This document shows positions 38,876 to 48,571 of a DNA stretch of 64,000 nt, in pieces. The DNA lies in the NCBI GenBank assembly GCA_002708905.1, contig PAPM01000011.1, positions 177,627 through 241,626 on the forward strand, in the 5' to 3' direction. Position numbers and translations under genes: made by a program. Each line of letters starts with the position of its first letter. The first letter of the stretch is position 1. Below the pieces are notes generated by a model that worked only from the letters and a program-made list of their open reading frames with translations, searched no databases and was not told the DNA's origin. Source of the stretch: Pseudomonadales bacterium (GTDB lineage Bacteria; Pseudomonadota; Gammaproteobacteria; Pseudomonadales; Ketobacteraceae).

Positions 38876-41206
38876 TCAGGAGGCGGAACTTACTGCCAAC
38901 CGCTTGTCGTTCATTCGCACCACATTTTTTTCCACTTTGATGGTGCTGACTGTCACCTGTTGACCGCTGAACGCGGCCACACCGGTGACGGCATCAATAC
39001 TGTAATCGTCCGTAATGTCGTTGATGCTGACCCCCGCATTTTTTCCGGCTATAGACAGTTGGCTTCCCGGCCGACTGTGTCCCCAGCCGTGGGGAATAGA
39101 TATCACACCTGGCATGATGTTTTCTGTGAGCTGTGCCGGAAGTTCGATCTCTCCTATGCGACTGCTGACGATAATGGTGTCCCCATCTTTGATTCCGAGG
39201 CGATTGGCGTCTTCAATGTTGATCAGGGCGCTGCAGCGGTTTTTGCCTTTTACCAGGCGTTGGCTGTTGTGCATCCAGGAATTGTTGCTGCGTACATCCC
39301 GTCGTCCAATGAGGGCAAAGGAGTCGGGGGCCTGTTTGGTTTTCTTTTCCAGCCGCTTTTGCAGCCGGACAATATCTTTCATAAACAGTTTCGGCACCAG
39401 GTTAATGCTCTTACCCTGGGTTGCCAGACGCTCCGGGAAGCAGGGTTCCAGTGGTCCCAGGTCGATGCCATGGGGGTGTTGCATTAGCTTTTTCAGGCTT
39501 AAGCCGGAGGCGCCTTCACGGGTGTGTCGACTGTAGGGGCTTACATCGAGCAAGCGACTGACGCGACTGGCAGGAAAGCGACGGTAAACGAAGCGGGCCA
39601 TGCGGGATTGAGCCTCTGCAAAGGCCTCCGGCTGGCTGCCATAGGGCCCTGCTTTCAGGGCCAGGTTCAGCATGCCTTCATCCCCCAATTTTTTGATTGC
39701 CAGGTATTGTGCCTCACTGGCAGCCCATTTAATGGGAGAGTGGGATTGCAGGCGCCGGGTCAGCTCGTTGAAGATCTCCCAATCATGGCGGGTGTCGGGC
39801 ATGGGTTTATACAGCGGTGGCGAGTATTTCGCTGTATTCCTCACCGTAACCATATTCAGAACCAGGTCATAATGGCCATGCTCAAGTGGGCCAGTGGGCG
39901 GCAGAATAATATCAGCATGGCGGGTGGTTTCGTTCAGATAAAAATCGATGGAAACCATGAAATCCAGCTGTTCCAGAGCTTTGTCCACTTTGCGCCCATT
40001 AGGAAGTGATAACACTGGATTGCCAGCCGAGGTTACCAGGGCTTTGATCTGGCCTTTGCCATTGGTAAGAATTTCGTCAGCCAAGGTAGAAGCCGGAAAC
40101 TCACCGCCGAATTCAGGGTATTTTCGGACCCGGCTTTTTCTGGAATTGAAACTGCCGGTCTGCCCAGCCACTTCTGCCAAACCCGGCAAGTCCACCGCCG
40201 GACGGGTGAACATCACGCCGCCGGGTTCATCCAGATTGCCGGTTAGCGTGTTAAGCAGTGTGATCAGCCAGTTGGTCAGTGTGCCGAACTCCTGGGTGGA
40301 TGCGCCCATTCGGCCATAGAAGCAGGCGCTGGGAGACTTGGCGAATTGGATCGCCAGCTGCCGGATCGTCTGGGCTTTGATCCCGGTCACGCGAGCCACC
40401 TTTTGCGGCGTAAATCCCACCACCAGATTTTTAACAATGTTCAAACCCTGCAAATGATTGGTCAATCGACCGGTATCAATCAGGTCCTGGCGGAACAGGG
40501 TATGGAGCATTGCCATTAGCAATAACGCATCGGTTCCGGGGCGAATGAAATGGTGTTCATCGGCCAGCTCAGCAGACTCGGTGCGTCGCGGATCGATAAC
40601 AATAAAGCGCCCACCCCGCTGCTTGAGGGCTTTGATACGATCCTTGAAGCCTGGTGCCGTCATCAGGCTGCCGTTGCTGGCCATTGGGTTAGCACCCAGG
40701 CAGATCATCATATCTGTGCGATCGATGTCCGGTACCGGCAGCAGTAATTGATTGCCGAACATTTTCATGGCCACCAACATTGGAGCCAGTTGATCAACGG
40801 AGGTGGCACTGAAACGATTGGCAGTGCCAAGGGCCAACAGAAACGGCATCAGGGTCAGCATGCTGCCCATATTGTGGATGGTGGGATTGCCGATATAGAC
40901 CCCGACAGCATTCTGTCCGTGTTTGGCCTGTATGTTACGCAGCCGGGACGCCACTTCGTTGAAGGCGTTCTCCCAGCTGATCTGCTCCCAGCCATCCGGT
41001 GTTTTCAACATCGGGTACCTGAGGCGGTCAGGGTCTTCATGCAAATCCTGCAGAGCCACGGCTTTGGGGCAGATATGGCCTTTACTCAACGGGTCCTTGG
41101 CATCACCCTTAATAGAGAGAATGTGGCCCTGGTCGTGGGTAATCTCTATGCCGCACATGGCTTCACACAGGTTGCAGGTACGCAGGTGTTTTTGCGGATG
41201 GTGCAT
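38876..41206 (-). CDS. Molybdopterin oxidoreductase with [4Fe-4S] domain
   Basis: Molybdenum/tungsten bis-MGD enzyme of 776 residues in the formate dehydrogenase/nitrate reductase superfamily. The N-terminal iron-sulfur motif is C11-x2-C14-x3-C18 with C46 in GHICPKA. Cofactor-binding parts include CLGANPMASNG, FIVIDPRRTESA and FYGRMGASTQE; the C-terminal MGD domain has INIEDANRLGIKDGDTIIVSSRIGEIE and SIPHGWGHSRPG. At the usual metal-ligand region the sequence is SATSVDQLAPM, with no Cys or Sec, so it is not a classic formate dehydrogenase. There is no Tat signal. ATG 41206 has AAAGGA upstream; an earlier frame start at 41242 lacks one. No electron-transfer partner is adjacent. Confidence 0.88.
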   Translation of the reverse strand: MHHPQKHLRTCNLCEAMCGIEITHDQGHILSIKGDAKDPLSKGHICPKAVALQDLHEDPDRLRYPMLKTPDGWEQISWENAFNEVASRLRNIQAKHGQNAVGVYIGNPTIHNMGSMLTLMPFLLALGTANRFSATSVDQLAPMLVAMKMFGNQLLLPVPDIDRTDMMICLGANPMASNGSLMTAPGFKDRIKALKQRGGRFIVIDPRRTESAELADEHHFIRPGTDALLLMAMLHTLFRQDLIDTGRLTNHLQGLNIVKNLVVGFTPQKVARVTGIKAQTIRQLAIQFAKSPSACFYGRMGASTQEFGTLTNWLITLLNTLTGNLDEPGGVMFTRPAVDLPGLAEVAGQTGSFNSRKSRVRKYPEFGGEFPASTLADEILTNGKGQIKALVTSAGNPVLSLPNGRKVDKALEQLDFMVSIDFYLNETTRHADIILPPTGPLEHGHYDLVLNMVTVRNTAKYSPPLYKPMPDTRHDWEIFNELTRRLQSHSPIKWAASEAQYLAIKKLGDEGMLNLALKAGPYGSQPEAFAEAQSRMARFVYRRFPASRVSRLLDVSPYSRHTREGASGLSLKKLMQHPHGIDLGPLEPCFPERLATQGKSINLVPKLFMKDIVRLQKRLEKKTKQAPDSFALIGRRDVRSNNSWMHNSQRLVKGKNRCSALINIEDANRLGIKDGDTIIVSSRIGEIELPAQLTENIMPGVISIPHGWGHSRPGSQLSIAGKNAGVSINDITDDYSIDAVTGVAAFSGQQVTVSTIKVEKNVVRMNDKRLAVSSAS

Positions 41207-41410
41207 GAACAGTCCTTTATCTTTACAGTGCGAGGCAATCAAATAAACGCCATGTTACCCGTTGGGATGCCCTTCAGGAAAGGAATCAACCGCACAATTG
41301 TCAATTTTTTATTGCCCGCTCAGCCACGATCCTTTCATTAACCTGTAGGGTGCCTAAGGGCGTTCGAAATGTCGACAAATCGACTTTGGAACCAGACTCA
41401 AATTTAACCG

Positions 41411-41437
41411 TTGTCATGATCTTAATCATGATATAAA
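41411..41437 (+). promoter_or_regulatory. Promoter-like element with internal palindrome
   Basis: TTGTCA (41411-41416) and TATAAA (41432-41437) face rightwards, with a short 15-base spacer (or TAAATT at 17). The 18-base perfect palindrome TCATGATCTTAATCATGA (41414-41431) fills the spacer and would place a bound dimer directly over the polymerase site. Confidence 0.45.
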
Positions 41438-41443
41438 TTCTGC

Positions 41444-41664
41444 TAATCTGGTTAGGGTTTCCAAAATGGTATGCAGCTCAGGCTGTTAAATGTAAGCAGC
41501 CGCTAACCGAAATTGAGGCCACAAATTAGTGGCCAATTTATCGGTTTCAGCCCTTGCTTATGTGAGTTTTTGCGGTCTATTATCAGGGTCTCGACTGCCC
41601 GATCGCACGAATTGTCTTGCCTTCCAATTAATTCTCCTCAGCTATGGTGAAGCAGGGTTTTTTT
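41444..41664 (+). ncRNA. Candidate small RNA
   Basis: Plus-strand stretch after a promoter-like element. Hairpins: GGCTG (41481-41485) with CAGCC (41497-41501); a strong 40-base hairpin at 41506-41545 in which ACCG, AAATT and GGCCAC pair with GTGGCC, AATTT and CGGT; and a short stem at 41636-41656 followed by seven T (41658-41664), terminator-like. Length would be about 220 bases. No known RNA family was recognised. The evidence is structural only; an untranslated leader or plain spacer is possible. Confidence 0.35.
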
Positions 41665-41733
41665 CGCGATCGGGTAGTTCGATTCTACCTTCCCGTTCGG
41701 TATTTTCCTTTGTAACACCTTGATTTTAAAGCA

Positions 41734-42396
41734 TTAGCGCTTTCTAGCCAGGGTTAGTCCATCAGCCAGGGTCAACAGGCTCAGTTCGATCCTGTCATCC
41801 TGTTTGAGCTTGCTATTGAGCGCCCGCAGGGCTGTTGTATCGGCGTCATTCACCGCTGGGTCGGCCACTCTGCCACTCCACAGCATGTTGTCCAGCAGGA
41901 TCAGGCCATTGGGGCGAACCAGCTGGAGGCAGCACTCAAAATAGTGGTCGTAGTTTTCTTTATCGGCATCGATGAAAGCCAGGTCAAAGCGGTTCTGTTG
42001 GCCTTCATCCAGCAGGCTTTTCAGTGTCTCCAACGCCGGTGCCAGTACCAGTCTGATCTTGTGATCCACTTTGCCCTTTTGCCAATAACGTTGGGCGATG
42101 TCAGTCCAGGTTGGATCCAGGTCGCAGCAAATCATCTCGCCGTCTTCCGGTAATGCCCTGGCCATGCACAGGCTGCTGTATCCGGTAAAAGTGCCTACCT
42201 CAATAATGCGCCGTGCTCCAATCAGGTTGACCAGCAGCGCCATAAACTGGCCTTGTTCAGGGGCAATCTGCATTCGGGCCATTTCATCCTGGGCGGTTTC
42301 TTCCCGTAGGGCTTTCAGCAGCTCGTCATCTCTTACCGAATTTTCAAATACGTAGTGGTGAATGGCCATCAGATCGAGGGTGGGCTTGTTGGACAC
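41734..42396 (-). CDS. Class I SAM-dependent O-methyltransferase
   Basis: A 220-residue cytoplasmic methyltransferase of the caffeoyl-CoA/catechol O-methyltransferase family. SAM motif I is EVGTFTGYSSLCMA near residue 62-76, followed by CCDLDPTW, DLAFIDADKENYDHYFE near 138, where the two Asp residues should bind the divalent metal, and LLDNMLWSGRVAD near 170. Bacterial members methylate catechol-like or other small hydroxylated compounds; the substrate here is unknown. It is transcribed divergently from the MpaB-family gene. Confidence 0.92.
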   Translation of the reverse strand: MSNKPTLDLMAIHHYVFENSVRDDELLKALREETAQDEMARMQIAPEQGQFMALLVNLIGARRIIEVGTFTGYSSLCMARALPEDGEMICCDLDPTWTDIAQRYWQKGKVDHKIRLVLAPALETLKSLLDEGQQNRFDLAFIDADKENYDHYFECCLQLVRPNGLILLDNMLWSGRVADPAVNDADTTALRALNSKLKQDDRIELSLLTLADGLTLARKR

Positions 42397-42547
42397 ACTG
42401 TGCTCCTTGAATAGGGGTGGCGGAAAAGGTCTGGTTCAATGAGCTTTTCTGCCATTGGGGTTGCGAGACAAACTATATTAAATGTCTCGCTCGAAGTCAG
42501 GTACATCTAATAAATATTACTTTTACTGAATTTTCGGAGGGATTCCA

Positions 42548-43507
42548 ATGGCATCCATTCAACCGGTTACCCGGGAAGCGCTGGTGGCCCAACTTGAGGA
42601 CATGAAAGGGCAGGTTATTGATCCTCAGGCCGGCATCTTTGGTCCGGACAGCATGTTCTGGCGGGTAGTCCGTCATTCCGCCAGTTTTATGGGTGCCGGC
42701 AGGGCGGTACTGTTACAGACTGCGCACCCCTGGGTTGCCAATGGTGTGAAGCAACACTCCCGCACGATGAGTGATCCCATTAGTCGCTTTCGGGGCACGT
42801 TCACCAATGTATTCACCATGGTGTTCGGCAATCTGGATCAGGTGGTGGAGAGCTCCCTCAGGGTGCACGATATGCACCGTAAAATTGTGGGCAAGGTGGA
42901 AGAGGATTCGGGGGCTTTTGCCGGTGGCAGCCGGTACATGGCTAACGAAGTGAACGCCATGATCTGGGTGCATGCGACCTTGTGGGAAGGTGCCGTCAAG
43001 ATGTACGAAACCTATGTGGGCACCCTGACCAAGCAAGAGAAGGAACAGTATTATCAGGAGTCCAAAATGTTTGCCTACTTATTTGGAATTCCAGAGGAAG
43101 CGCTGCCACCTAATTGGGATGAGTTCCTCGAATACAATGCGAAGTTTTGGTATTCGGATCAGCTGAATGTGCAGGCAGCGGCCAAGGAAATCGCCAAGTT
43201 TCTATTCTCCATTCACAAGCCGTTGCGTCCGCTGATGAATCGCTACAAGGTAGTGACGTCGATGCTGATGCCTGAGCCGGTGCGGGTGCAATATGGATTG
43301 CCAGAAGATTGCCCGGAAAATCGAGCCATATTTGAACGCAATCTGCGGATAGTGCGTCGTGTTTATCCATTGTTGCCACGACATTTGCGCTATCTGCCGC
43401 CTTACAATGAGGCCATGCGGCGCCTGAAAGGCAAGCATTCACCGGGTTTGATCACCGGTGGATTGAACAAGCTGGTATTGGGGCAGGCTTCTCTGGTTTC
43501 TGCGTAA
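42548..43507 (+). CDS. MpaB/DUF2236-family oxygenase-like protein
   Basis: A 319-residue protein of the DUF2236 (oxygenase MpaB/Lcp) family. Landmarks are MFWRVVRHSASFMGAGRAVLL, QTAHPWVANGVKQHS with the conserved His, FRGTFTNVFTMVFG, and AMIWVHATLWEGAVKMYETY, where another conserved His lies. Relatives bind heme and some cleave rubber-like polyisoprenes or modify fungal meroterpenoids; the reaction here is unknown. An ATG with GGAGGG upstream gives a well-supported start. The 3' end meets the small convergent gene after dapE. Confidence 0.85.
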   Translation: MASIQPVTREALVAQLEDMKGQVIDPQAGIFGPDSMFWRVVRHSASFMGAGRAVLLQTAHPWVANGVKQHSRTMSDPISRFRGTFTNVFTMVFGNLDQVVESSLRVHDMHRKIVGKVEEDSGAFAGGSRYMANEVNAMIWVHATLWEGAVKMYETYVGTLTKQEKEQYYQESKMFAYLFGIPEEALPPNWDEFLEYNAKFWYSDQLNVQAAAKEIAKFLFSIHKPLRPLMNRYKVVTSMLMPEPVRVQYGLPEDCPENRAIFERNLRIVRRVYPLLPRHLRYLPPYNEAMRRLKGKHSPGLITGGLNKLVLGQASLVSA

Positions 43508-43516
43508 AGAAAAGGG

Positions 43517-43918
43517 TTACGGCTCTTCCGTGACCCACTGAATAATCTGCTCACCCTGGGCGTTGATCTGCAACCACTGGTCAGGATCATCGCCTTTGGT
43601 CCAGGCACTTTCCACACAACGCACTTCGCTGTTCAGGGCGGCAAACGCGGCGCGCCCCATTTCCACATCATTGTTCCAGGGTGTGTCTTTGCTGTCGATC
43701 CACACCGAGGTAAACCCGGTGCGGCCCGCATTCAGTACTACCATGCCATTGCCGGACAAACCGGATTGCCCGCAGCGAAATTTACAGCCTTTCTTGCTGC
43801 TGCGGATGACCTCAAAGTAGGCGAACGCCGTGCTGAGCCAACCGGTTATGGCCTCCACATCGTTGCACTCAACATAGATTTCCAGATCATCCAGGTAGGA
43901 AAGGGATTCGTTACTCAT
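43517..43918 (-). CDS. Hypothetical protein downstream of dapE (133 aa)
   Basis: No family recognised. The acidic, cytoplasmic 133-residue protein begins with a pattern like a two-layer alpha/beta fold (LDDLEIYVECNDVEAITGWLSTAFAYFEV) and has a Cys in KFRCGQSG and another in VRCVESAW; it ends QIIQWVTEEP. It follows the dapE stop by 7 bases on the same strand, so it is likely co-transcribed. Function is unknown. Confidence 0.72.
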   Translation of the reverse strand: MSNESLSYLDDLEIYVECNDVEAITGWLSTAFAYFEVIRSSKKGCKFRCGQSGLSGNGMVVLNAGRTGFTSVWIDSKDTPWNNDVEMGRAAFAALNSEVRCVESAWTKGDDPDQWLQINAQGEQIIQWVTEEP

Positions 43919-43925
43919 AGGGTCG

Positions 43926-45071
<1,146 letters not shown>

Positions 45072-45166
45072 TCAGGGTACCCCGGATGGTCAAATGGCCC
45101 GCTATGATACCAAACAGCGGGCCTATTACCGAATGTTTACGGTGACGGAATGTCTTGGGGGGATGC

Positions 45167-45913
45167 CTAGTTAAAGCCTTTCGCGGCTTCGACTTCTTCG
45201 GGTGACAGGGATTTACGCCCCTCGTAATACTTGTTCCATTCGATCTTGATGGCCCGCAGGTTGCCTTGAGTGGCTTTGGGGAACGGTTTGATGGCCTTCA
45301 GGTCGATGCCGGCCTGCATCAGCGTAAGGGCGGTGAGCTTGATTTCTGTGAGCGTCATATCCCGGCCGAAGTAGATGATGTTGGCGTCTTCTTCGGGCTT
45401 TTCGTCTTCCCGGTAAGGCAGCACAATAAAGCCGATCTCTTTCAGCGCCAGCTCCACAATCTGCTGGTTTACGGTTAACGGAATGCCTTTGATCAGCATG
45501 CGGGATTCCACTTTGTGTGACTCCAGCAGACGCTCCCTGGCCTGATGGGCTTCCTGTGCCCGTAGTAGGCTGGGATTGCCGCTGACCCAACCGAAGCTGA
45601 TCAGTTGTTGCATGAGTGCCAGTTCTTCTTCCTTGGGTGGGCGCAGTTGGGCCAGGATCAGGGTCAGTTCATCCAGGTGACTGTATTTCCATTGTTCCAT
45701 TTCGGCAATGGACTCTTCTTTTTCTGCAATTAAATCAAACTTTTGACTGCTGATAACGTTGGCATAGACCGCCATGCCGAGCATGATCAGAAGTAGTGTG
45801 GCGTTAACCGCGATACCGGGAATGGATTTCAGGGGGAGCAGTTTTACCGCAGCCGCCAGGCCAATACCCAGCAGCAGTAAAATCCAGGGCAACAGATAGG
45901 GTAGCGCGCTCAT
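45167..45913 (-). CDS. Two-span membrane protein of unknown function
   Basis: A 248-residue protein with hydrophobic segments near residues 5-24 and 34-52, followed by a short coiled stretch (IAEKEESIAEMEQWKYSHLDEL) and a cytoplasmic alpha/beta-looking domain with ESRMLIKGIPLTVNQQIVELALKEIGFIV and NIIYFGRDMTLTEIKLTALTLMQAGIDLKAI. The last part resembles sensor-like small-domain folds but no family is assigned. It lies between the ArsC-like gene and dapE on the same strand. Confidence 0.7.
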   Translation of the reverse strand: MSALPYLLPWILLLLGIGLAAAVKLLPLKSIPGIAVNATLLLIMLGMAVYANVISSQKFDLIAEKEESIAEMEQWKYSHLDELTLILAQLRPPKEEELALMQQLISFGWVSGNPSLLRAQEAHQARERLLESHKVESRMLIKGIPLTVNQQIVELALKEIGFIVLPYREDEKPEEDANIIYFGRDMTLTEIKLTALTLMQAGIDLKAIKPFPKATQGNLRAIKIEWNKYYEGRKSLSPEEVEAAKGFN

Positions 45914-45995
45914 AGTGTCCTAAAAATTCAGTGAATTTAATGAATTAGTATAGACAACTCAGAGGGAACGCGAGTTTCTGCCACCAAATGGAAGC

Positions 45996-46346
45996 CTATT
46001 TGCCGAAAAAAGCCTGGTAATCCTGCTCCTTGAAACCCACTGCCGTCTTTTTTTCGGATACGGTAACAGGGCGTTTGATCAGGGTGGGGTGTTCGGCCAT
46101 CAGGCTCACTGCACGGCTCTCATCGACACCGTTTTTGACGTCGTCCGGCAGTTGGCGCCAGGTGGTGCCGCGCTTGTTGAGCAGGATTTCCCAGCTTTGG
46201 GTTTTCATCCAGTTGCGGATCATGGCTTCGTCGATGCCGTCTTTGCGGAAATCGTGGAAGGTATATTCGATGCCGTTGGCTTCCAGCCACTTGCGGGCTT
46301 TCTTTACCGTATCGCAGTTGGGGATGCCGTAGAGGGTTGTAGTCAT
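45996..46346 (-). CDS. ArsC/Spx-family protein, YffB type
   Basis: A 116-residue thioredoxin-fold protein. The N-terminal active-site segment is YGIPNCDTVKKARKWL, with a single Cys, and the conserved HDFRKDG and LIKRPV motifs follow; the Arg of KRPV is typical. It matches the YffB branch more than true arsenate reductases. The function is uncertain, possibly GSH-dependent reduction. Genes of this type commonly sit beside dapE or dapD in gammaproteobacteria, as here. Confidence 0.88.
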   Translation of the reverse strand: MTTTLYGIPNCDTVKKARKWLEANGIEYTFHDFRKDGIDEAMIRNWMKTQSWEILLNKRGTTWRQLPDDVKNGVDESRAVSLMAEHPTLIKRPVTVSEKKTAVGFKEQDYQAFFGK

Positions 46347-46391
46347 TGTGGTTTCCGATAAGAGCCTTTGATATGTTGATTGGAGCGGGGC

Positions 46392-46495
46392 GCCGGAGGC
46401 GGCATAAGCTCCAAGAAACGCCGTGAACCCATCCCTGGGGGCTCGACAGCGGCATCCCTGCCGCTGACGTTCTTGGAGCTTATGCCGCCTCCGGC
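46392..46495. repeat. Long inverted repeat between dapD and the ArsC-like gene
   Basis: Perfect 26-base arms at 46392-46417 and 46470-46495 enclose a 52-base centre, which has its own hairpin CAGCGGCA-TCCC-TGCCGCTG (46447-46466). As RNA it would fold into one large cruciform-like structure and could stop transcription after dapD. It has the look of a REP/MITE-like intergenic repeat; no second copy was noticed in the window. Confidence 0.75.
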
Positions 46496-46518
46496 TTCAG
46501 CCTGACCTTCGGTGGTTA

Positions 46519-47343
46519 TCAGTCAGTAATGCGCAGCAACTCGTTGATGCCCACTTTGCCGCGCGTCTTCTCATCCACTTTCTTCACGATGATGGCGGCG
46601 TAAAGGCTGTACTTGCCACAGGCGGATGGCAGATTGCCGGATACCACCACAGAACCCGCAGGCACTTTGCCGTAATGCACTTCACCGGTTTCGCGATCAT
46701 AGATGCGGGTGCTCTGGCCGATGTACACGCCCATGGAAATCACGGAACCTTCACCCACGACCACGCCTTCCACTACTTCGGAGCGGGCGCCTATGAAGCA
46801 GTTGTCCTCGATGATGGTGGGGCCGGCCTGCAGTGGTTCCAGCACACCACCGATGCCCACACCGCCGGACAGATGCACGTTCTTGCCAATCTGGGCACAG
46901 GAACCGACCGTGGCCCAGGTGTCCACCATGGTACCGCTATCCACATAGGCACCGATGTTGACGTACGAAGGCATCAGCACAACGCTGGGGGCAATGTAGC
47001 TGCCGGCGCGGGCCACGGCGGGTGGCACCACCCGTACGCCGGATTCCTTGAATTGCTCTGCCGTCATGTTGGCAAACTTGGACGGCACTTTGTCATAGTA
47101 CTGGGTGAACTGGCCATCGATCGGCTCGTTGTCGTTGATGCGGAAGCTCAGCAGTACCGCTTTCTTCAACCACTGGTTAACAACCCACTCACCGTCCAGT
47201 TTTTCGGCAACACGGGCTTCGCCGCTGTCCAGCATGGCCAGGGCATCGTTAACGGCTGCTTTGACACTGGCGTCAACGCTGGTGGGTGAGATGCTGGCGC
47301 GGTTTTCAAACGCAGTTTCAATTATGGATTTCAAATCGGACAT
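46519..47343 (-). CDS. dapD: Tetrahydrodipicolinate N-succinyltransferase
   Basis: Trimeric hexapeptide-repeat enzyme that transfers succinyl from CoA to tetrahydrodipicolinate, the first committed step of the succinylase branch to lysine and diaminopimelate. The 274 residues include the NINDNEP-like FRINDNEPI region, [30 protein letters not shown] at the start of the left-handed helix, [10 protein letters not shown] near 165 and [18 protein letters not shown]. The 29-base gap from dapC suggests joint transcription. The inverted repeat follows it. Confidence 0.96.
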   Translation of the reverse strand: MSDLKSIIETAFENRASISPTSVDASVKAAVNDALAMLDSGEARVAEKLDGEWVVNQWLKKAVLLSFRINDNEPIDGQFTQYYDKVPSKFANMTAEQFKESGVRVVPPAVARAGSYIAPSVVLMPSYVNIGAYVDSGTMVDTWATVGSCAQIGKNVHLSGGVGIGGVLEPLQAGPTIIEDNCFIGARSEVVEGVVVGEGSVISMGVYIGQSTRIYDRETGEVHYGKVPAGSVVVSGNLPSACGKYSLYAAIIVKKVDEKTRGKVGINELLRITD

Positions 47344-47372
47344 TTAGACTCTCCTGTTATTGGCTGTCCTGA

Positions 47373-48569
47373 TCAGGATTGGACAAAGTGTTTGATGCGT
47401 TCGGCGGCTTCGATGCACTGTGCTAAAGGTGCTACCAGTGCCATACGTACCCGGTATTCGCCGGGGTTGATGTTGTCCACCGTGCGGGAAAGGTATCGGC
47501 CCGGCAGCACAGTGACGTGCTGTTGCTCAAACAGGTCACGGGCGAAATCAGTGTCTGCCACGGGTGTTTGCGGCCATAGATAAAAGCTGGCGTCAGGGCA
47601 TTGCACGTCCACAACTCCATCCAGGATGTTCAGAACAGCACTGAACTTTTGCTGGTAGATACGACGGTTTTCCTTCACGTGTTCTTCATCGGACCAGGCG
47701 GCGATGCTGGCCAGTTGATGTTGTACCGGCATGGCGCAGCCGTGATAGGTCCGATATTTCAGGAAGTCCGCCAGAATGTCGGCATCGCCCGCAACAAAGC
47801 CGGAACGCAGTCCCGGCAGATTTGAGCGCTTGGATAAGCTGTGGAACACCACACAGCGTTTGAAGTCCGTCCGCCCCATATTTTTACAGGCTTGCAGTAA
47901 ACCCAGCGGTGGCTTGGCTTCATCAAAATAGATCTCGGAATAGCATTCGTCGGATGCGATCACGAAGTCGTGTTCATCCGCCAGCTCGATCAGTTTGCGC
48001 AAGGTGGCTTCATTGGTTACCGCGCCGGTGGGGTTGCCTGGGCTGCATAAAAACAGTAGCTGACAGCGACGCCACACGAATTCCGGCACAGCATCGTAGT
48101 CCGGAATGAAGTTGTTCTCCGGCAGGCAGGGTAGAAAGTGCGGTGTGACGCCCGCCAGGTAGGCGGCCCCTTCGTAGATTTGGTAGAAGGGGTTGGGTGA
48201 AACCACCAGACCATCGATATGAGTGCGATCGGCCACCACCTGTGTGAAAGCGAACAAGGCTTCCCGTGTACCATTCACCGGCAATACCTGGGTATCCGGG
48301 CACAGGCCTTCCTCACCCAGGTCAAAGCGATTGCAGCACCATGTTGCAATGCTGTTACGCAGTTCCGGCAGTCCTTTTGTGGTGGGATACACTGAAAGTT
48401 TGTCGATGTTGTCGATAATGCTTTGCTTCACAAAGTCCGGGCTGGCGTGTTTGGGCTCGCCAATGGACAGTGCTATATGGGGCAGTTTCCCGGGGTGTTT
48501 AACACCCTGGAACAACTGGGCCAGCTTTTCAAAAGGGTAGGGTTGCAGCTTGTGCAAATCGTCATTCAT
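47373..48569 (-). CDS. dapC: Succinyldiaminopimelate transaminase
   Basis: PLP-dependent class I/II aminotransferase making N-succinyl-LL-diaminopimelate. At 398 residues, it has SIGEPKH near residue 36, NGTREALFAF near 100, CSPGNPTGAV near 177, SDECYSEIYFDEA near 207 and the PLP lysine in HSLSKRSNLPGLRSG near 242-254. It begins 2 bases beyond the glnD stop, so glnD, dapC and dapD appear to form one transcriptional unit with map upstream. Confidence 0.94.
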   Translation of the reverse strand: MNDDLHKLQPYPFEKLAQLFQGVKHPGKLPHIALSIGEPKHASPDFVKQSIIDNIDKLSVYPTTKGLPELRNSIATWCCNRFDLGEEGLCPDTQVLPVNGTREALFAFTQVVADRTHIDGLVVSPNPFYQIYEGAAYLAGVTPHFLPCLPENNFIPDYDAVPEFVWRRCQLLFLCSPGNPTGAVTNEATLRKLIELADEHDFVIASDECYSEIYFDEAKPPLGLLQACKNMGRTDFKRCVVFHSLSKRSNLPGLRSGFVAGDADILADFLKYRTYHGCAMPVQHQLASIAAWSDEEHVKENRRIYQQKFSAVLNILDGVVDVQCPDASFYLWPQTPVADTDFARDLFEQQHVTVLPGRYLSRTVDNINPGEYRVRMALVAPLAQCIEAAERIKHFVQS

Positions 48570-48571
48570 GC

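Larger units (their letters stand above)
41207..41733. other. 527-base non-coding region, structured
   Basis: Between the molybdopterin enzyme and the O-methyltransferase, both on the minus strand. It holds the promoter of the former at its left side and, in 41411-41700, a promoter-like element, several strong hairpins and a T-run on the plus strand. A 64-codon plus-strand frame at 41529-41723 has no ribosome site and is not counted as a gene. Confidence 0.6.

Noticed and set aside
41636..41689. Complete tRNA gene in the structured gap
   Set aside because: Only a T-arm-like hairpin is present; no acceptor, D-arm or anticodon arm can be built.
41529..41723. Plus-strand frame of 64 codons in the structured gap
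   Set aside because: Starts inside the strong hairpin at 41506-41545, has no ribosome site, and crosses the T-run.
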